Source: CAYYJM01 sp964471755 | GTDB taxonomy: Bacteria > Planctomycetota > Planctomycetia > Gemmatales > Gemmataceae | DNA length: 15,450 nucleotides | Direction: 5' to 3' | Assembly: GCA_964471755.1 (NCBI GenBank) | Contig: CAYYJM010000147.1 | Coordinates: 1 to 15,450 of the forward strand | Part shown: positions 13,301-15,450 of the stretch, in pieces | How positions within the stretch are numbered: the stretch's first letter is position 1 | Layout: every line of letters starts with the position of its first letter | Notes under the pieces: generated by a model | Databases searched by the model: none | The model's input: only the letters and a program-made list of their open reading frames with translations | What the model was told of the DNA's origin: nothing | Position numbers and translations under genes: made by a program

Positions 13301-14491
13301 TCAGGGTGCCGTCTTTGCCGGCGGCTCCTCCGGCCGGGGCGGCAGCGGCAGGTGGAGCGTCACCGTCACGGGCAGATGGTCGCTGGTCCCTCGCTGCCCC
13401 TTCTCGTTGGGCGAACCGAACCGTAACGGCCGGGGTCGGGTCGCGCGCCGAGGCAGATACGTCGTCCCCTCCGTGATGATCGCCACCGAGTCGGGATCGA
13501 CCGTCCATCCGCCCGGCCGCAGCATTCCGGGCGTCACCACGATCTGATCGAACGTCTCCAGTTCGCTCCCCCGGCCCTGGATGGTCCCCTGACCCGCCAG
13601 CTGGGGCTGCCGCATCAGATTGTAGAGCAGGAGCTCGTTTCGGCTGGCCAGCACCCGGTTCCGATCCGTGGTCGCTCGCAGGTTCGTGACCACCGATGGT
13701 TCCTCCGGGCTGTCGTTGAAATCTCCGGCCAGAATGACCGGCACATTCGGGTCACGCTGGTAGAGTTCCCGGATGTGATCGTAGATCGCGTCGGCATATT
13801 CCGCGCGTCGTCGGCCGGTCTTGTCCGTCAGACGCGAGGTCCAGTGACTGGCGATGACGATCAGGTCGTGGTCCCGCACCCGGATGACGCCTTCGAGGAT
13901 GCGCTCGGTGCCGTGGACCAGACGCGTTCGATCCGGATCGACCGGCAGGCGGGTGAGGATGGCGTTGGCGATGTTTCGGCCACCGGGCATCCGCTTCCAG
14001 AGGATCTCGCGGTAGTGCAGGTCCGGGTCCGCGATGCCCGCGTTGAGCCGATCGCGCAGCAGGATCAGCGCTCCCGGCGTCCGTTTCGGATCGGGCGAGT
14101 CCTCGACCTCGCAGCAGGCCAGGATGTCCGGGCCGATGCCGCCGTTGAGCGGCAGCAGAGCCTGGCTCAGATGGTCGAGCTTCAACTGCACCATGTCCGG
14201 GTTGGCGGCGAACCAGCGATCGTACTCCACATCGACTTCGGGCCCCTTCCAGCCATCGATCTTGTCGTCGAAGAAGTTCTCCAGGTTCCACCAGCAGAAC
14301 AGGAAGTGATCGCGGTTGAGTCGCTCGGGAAGCGGCCCACTCGTGCGGGGAGCGCTGGTCGGCGAGAAGTACAGGATCAGAAGGCCGATCCCGATCACGG
14401 CCAGGACGAGCAGTTTCCCCTGCCAGGGCAGACCGAGAAACCAGGCGAGCGCCTGCTGGACGATCTTCTCCTGATCTTTCTTGCTGGCCAT
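13301..14491 (-). CDS. Membrane-anchored endonuclease/exonuclease/phosphatase (EEP) family protein
   Basis: A 396-aa protein from ATG 14491, with GGAGGGG directly upstream. Residues 24-43 form a TM helix (WQGKLLVLAVIGIGLLILYF), so the catalytic domain is anchored to the membrane and most likely faces outward. The EEP (DNase I-like) fold shows all key residues: Asn69 and Glu71 in WWNLENFF, Glu128/Glu130 in CCEVED, His216 in SHWTSR, Asp257 and Asn259 in AGDFND, and the final SDH (370-372). This supports Mg-dependent phosphodiester or phosphomonoester hydrolysis; the substrate may be nucleic acid, a phospholipid or an inositol phosphate. A Pro-rich tail ends the protein. The longer frame upstream crosses into the divergent gene and is rejected. 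It is divergent from 14682 and convergent with 12453. Confidence 0.93.
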   Translation of the reverse strand: MASKKDQEKIVQQALAWFLGLPWQGKLLVLAVIGIGLLILYFSPTSAPRTSGPLPERLNRDHFLFCWWNLENFFDDKIDGWKGPEVDVEYDRWFAANPDMVQLKLDHLSQALLPLNGGIGPDILACCEVEDSPDPKRTPGALILLRDRLNAGIADPDLHYREILWKRMPGGRNIANAILTRLPVDPDRTRLVHGTERILEGVIRVRDHDLIVIASHWTSRLTDKTGRRRAEYADAIYDHIRELYQRDPNVPVILAGDFNDSPEEPSVVTNLRATTDRNRVLASRNELLLYNLMRQPQLAGQGTIQGRGSELETFDQIVVTPGMLRPGGWTVDPDSVAIITEGTTYLPRRATRPRPLRFGSPNEKGQRGTSDHLPVTVTLHLPLPPRPEEPPAKTAP

Positions 14492-14531
14492 GAGCCCCTC
14501 CGGCCGGAGCAACGGATCGCCTCTGCGTGTC

Positions 14532-14537
14532 AGTATA
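14532..14537 (-). promoter_or_regulatory. Predicted -10 element (TATACT) for the EEP gene
   Basis: On the minus strand TATACT (14537-14532) is a five-of-six match to the consensus -10 box, 41 nt before ATG 14491. No good -35 is visible upstream. The position fits a normal leader of about 34 nt. Confidence 0.4.
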
Positions 14538-14568
14538 GCGAGTGCGTGCCGGGCGATTCGACCTGAGG

Positions 14569-14596
14569 TTGACGCCCCCGCGCCGGACGTTATGGT
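14569..14596 (+). promoter_or_regulatory. Predicted promoter for the 14682 gene (TTGACG-N16-TATGGT)
   Basis: TTGACG (14569-14574), 16-nt spacer, TATGGT (14591-14596). It lies in the region between the divergent EEP and TM-protein genes and would start transcription near 14603, giving a leader of about 80 nt. Confidence 0.5.
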
Positions 14597-14681
14597 GGGC
14601 TCGTTGAACCGTCGGCCAGCAGCGAGCCCGGGTCGTGGCGACCCGGCCGAGCGGGCCGTGACACCGGTCGGAGGGATGGCC

Positions 14682-15155
14682 GTGAAGGATACTGGCCGGC
14701 TGATGTGGCTGGGCGTCGGCGTGGTACTGGCCTTGCTGGCGGTCTGGATGCGATCCGACACGCCGACGCCAGCGTATGCCGCCAACGATCGGTTCGAGGA
14801 CTACATCCTCTGCACTGGCCCGGTGGCCACCAACCCGCGTGTGCCGACCGATGGCGTCTGGCTGCTCGACTACCGCGCCGGCAAGCTCCTGGGCACGGTC
14901 ATCGATCGTGGCACCGGCAAGATCGGCGGCTGGGCCGAGGTCGATCTGGTGACCGAGTTCAACATTCCGCCCCGACAGAACGTCCACTTTCTGATGACAG
15001 CCGGCCACATTTCCATGGGCCAGGCCGCCCTCTACGTGGCCGAGGCCACCTCCGGCAAGTTCGGCGTCTACACGATGGACCCCCGCTCCGATGGTCAGCC
15101 CGGCGTCCAGATCAAGCGCCATGACCTGGTAATGTTCCGCCAGGCACCGCGCTGA
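14682..15155 (+). CDS. Small membrane-anchored or exported hypothetical protein
   Basis: I do not recognise the family. The N-terminus carries one hydrophobic helix (LMWLGVGVVLALLAVWM) followed by a Thr/Pro/Ala stretch, so the protein is either anchored by this helix or cleaved near AYAA. The roughly 125-residue outer part has beta-rich segments: FEDYILCTGPVA, DGVWLLDYRAGKLLGTVID, NVHFLMTAGHISMGQAALYVAEA and GKFGVYTMDPR. There is a single Cys and no catalytic motif. The start is uncertain. ATG 14676 follows GGAGGG (14670-14675) with no spacing, whereas GTG 14682 has the ideal 6 nt, so GTG is preferred; ATG 14703 is also possible. It is divergent from the EEP protein. Similar short 'signal anchor plus beta domain' proteins are common in planctomycetes, but the role is unknown. 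Confidence 0.8.
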   Translation: MKDTGRLMWLGVGVVLALLAVWMRSDTPTPAYAANDRFEDYILCTGPVATNPRVPTDGVWLLDYRAGKLLGTVIDRGTGKIGGWAEVDLVTEFNIPPRQNVHFLMTAGHISMGQAALYVAEATSGKFGVYTMDPRSDGQPGVQIKRHDLVMFRQAPR

Positions 15156-15163
15156 GTCCGGAC

Positions 15164-15230
15164 GATGCCTTTACGTCGTGGCATCCAAAACGTAGGGTGG
15201 GCCGGAGCGCCTTTAGAGTAGCCACCCTAC
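15164..15230. repeat. Hairpin plus REP-like inverted repeat downstream of 15155
   Basis: A small hairpin GATGCC/GGCATC (15164-15169, 15180-15185) is followed by GTAGGGTGG (15192-15200) and CCACCCTAC (15222-15230), a perfect 9-nt inverted repeat around GCCGGAGCGC. The second unit has the look of the dispersed 'GTAGGGTGGG' REP-type repeats seen in many bacterial genomes. Neither hairpin is followed by a T-run, so a terminator role is uncertain. Confidence 0.55.
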
Positions 15231-15293
15231 TACTATTGGCCGCCACTATGGGGATACCCTCCCCGACGAAAGCACAGGAGTAATGACGGCCAC

Positions 15294-15450
15294 ATGTCAG
15301 CCGCGATCGCGGCGATGCACCCTGTTGACAGCGGCCCGACTCCCGGCCAGAATTATTCCCATCAGTTGGCCGAACTCCCCACCCGGCAGGAGGCTTTGGG
15401 GGCCCTTACCTCAGGCGACTTCGACCGGAGCCTTTGCCGGATGACCACGC
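15294..15450 (+). CDS. Possible start of a gene, partial at right edge
   Basis: From ATG 15294 a frame runs open to the edge (52 codons): it begins MSAAIAAMHPVDSGPTPG, then QLAELPTRQEALGALTSGDF. Composition is protein-like and AGGAG lies upstream, but 13 nt away, nearer an out-of-frame ATG at 15283 whose frame stops shortly before the edge. No family is recognised and the call rests only on the open frame. Confidence 0.35.
   Translation, partial: MSAAIAAMHPVDSGPTPGQNYSHQLAELPTRQEALGALTSGDFDRSLCRMTT

Noticed and set aside
14481..14681. Longer N-terminus for the 14682 protein (start at 14481)
   Set aside because: It would overlap the start of the divergent EEP gene and both predicted promoters, and the extra residues are not protein-like.
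13752..15122. 456-codon minus-strand frame
   Set aside because: Overlaps the EEP gene in another frame and the divergent TM-protein gene. Composition is typical of a shadow frame, and the EEP motifs lie in the other frame.

Overview
The window looks like a chromosomal segment of a GC-rich planctomycete, probably Gemmataceae or a close relative. This is inferred from gene content: a Ser/Thr kinase fused to a formylglycine-generating-enzyme (FGE/SUMF1) domain, a secreted sulfatase, a cytochrome P460, a secreted prolyl oligopeptidase, a membrane-anchored endonuclease/exonuclease/phosphatase protein and several exported proteins of unknown function. There is no transposase, phage gene, CRISPR array or rRNA. 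It reads as ordinary chromosome with many exported or envelope proteins.

Left part (1-6765): the kinase-FGE gene runs off the left edge on the minus strand. A perfect palindromic repeat and a secreted sulfatase gene lie upstream of it on the same strand. The sulfatase shares a divergent promoter region with a small plus-strand gene of unknown function (4314-4667), which converges on a large S9 peptidase gene (4678-6765, minus).

Middle (6871-11477): a minus-strand run holds a 119-aa secreted Cys/Pro-rich protein (ending in a clear intrinsic terminator), a cytochrome P460, a DUF488 protein and a small DUF2945 (HVA1/TUDOR-like) protein. Divergent from it is a compact plus-strand operon: nitrilase-superfamily hydrolase, one-TM protein of unknown function, and exported alpha/beta-hydrolase. 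That operon meets a minus-strand tRNA-Val(CAC) across a long hairpin that could stop transcription from both sides.

Right part (11720-15450): tatA (minus) has a long predicted leader containing a strong inverted-repeat structure. Divergent from it is an exported unknown protein. A 37-bp perfect inverted repeat with nested repeats separates that gene from the convergent gene for a TM-anchored EEP-fold protein. The EEP gene is divergent, with recognisable promoters, from a small TM protein gene. The last 300 bases hold a REP-like inverted repeat and perhaps the start of another gene.

Links between genes are mostly inferred from adjacency. The sulfatase needs a formylglycine residue, and the neighbouring kinase carries an FGE-type domain. 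TatA belongs to the export machinery, but the exported proteins here have Sec-type signals without an obvious twin-arginine motif. The most interesting non-coding items are the tatA leader structure (about 12208-12302), the 13132-13282 composite repeat and the shared GCTAGGATG promoter motif. I found no clear candidate for a wholly new multi-gene system. The least explained gene sets are the 9016-11477 operon and the 6871-8813 run.
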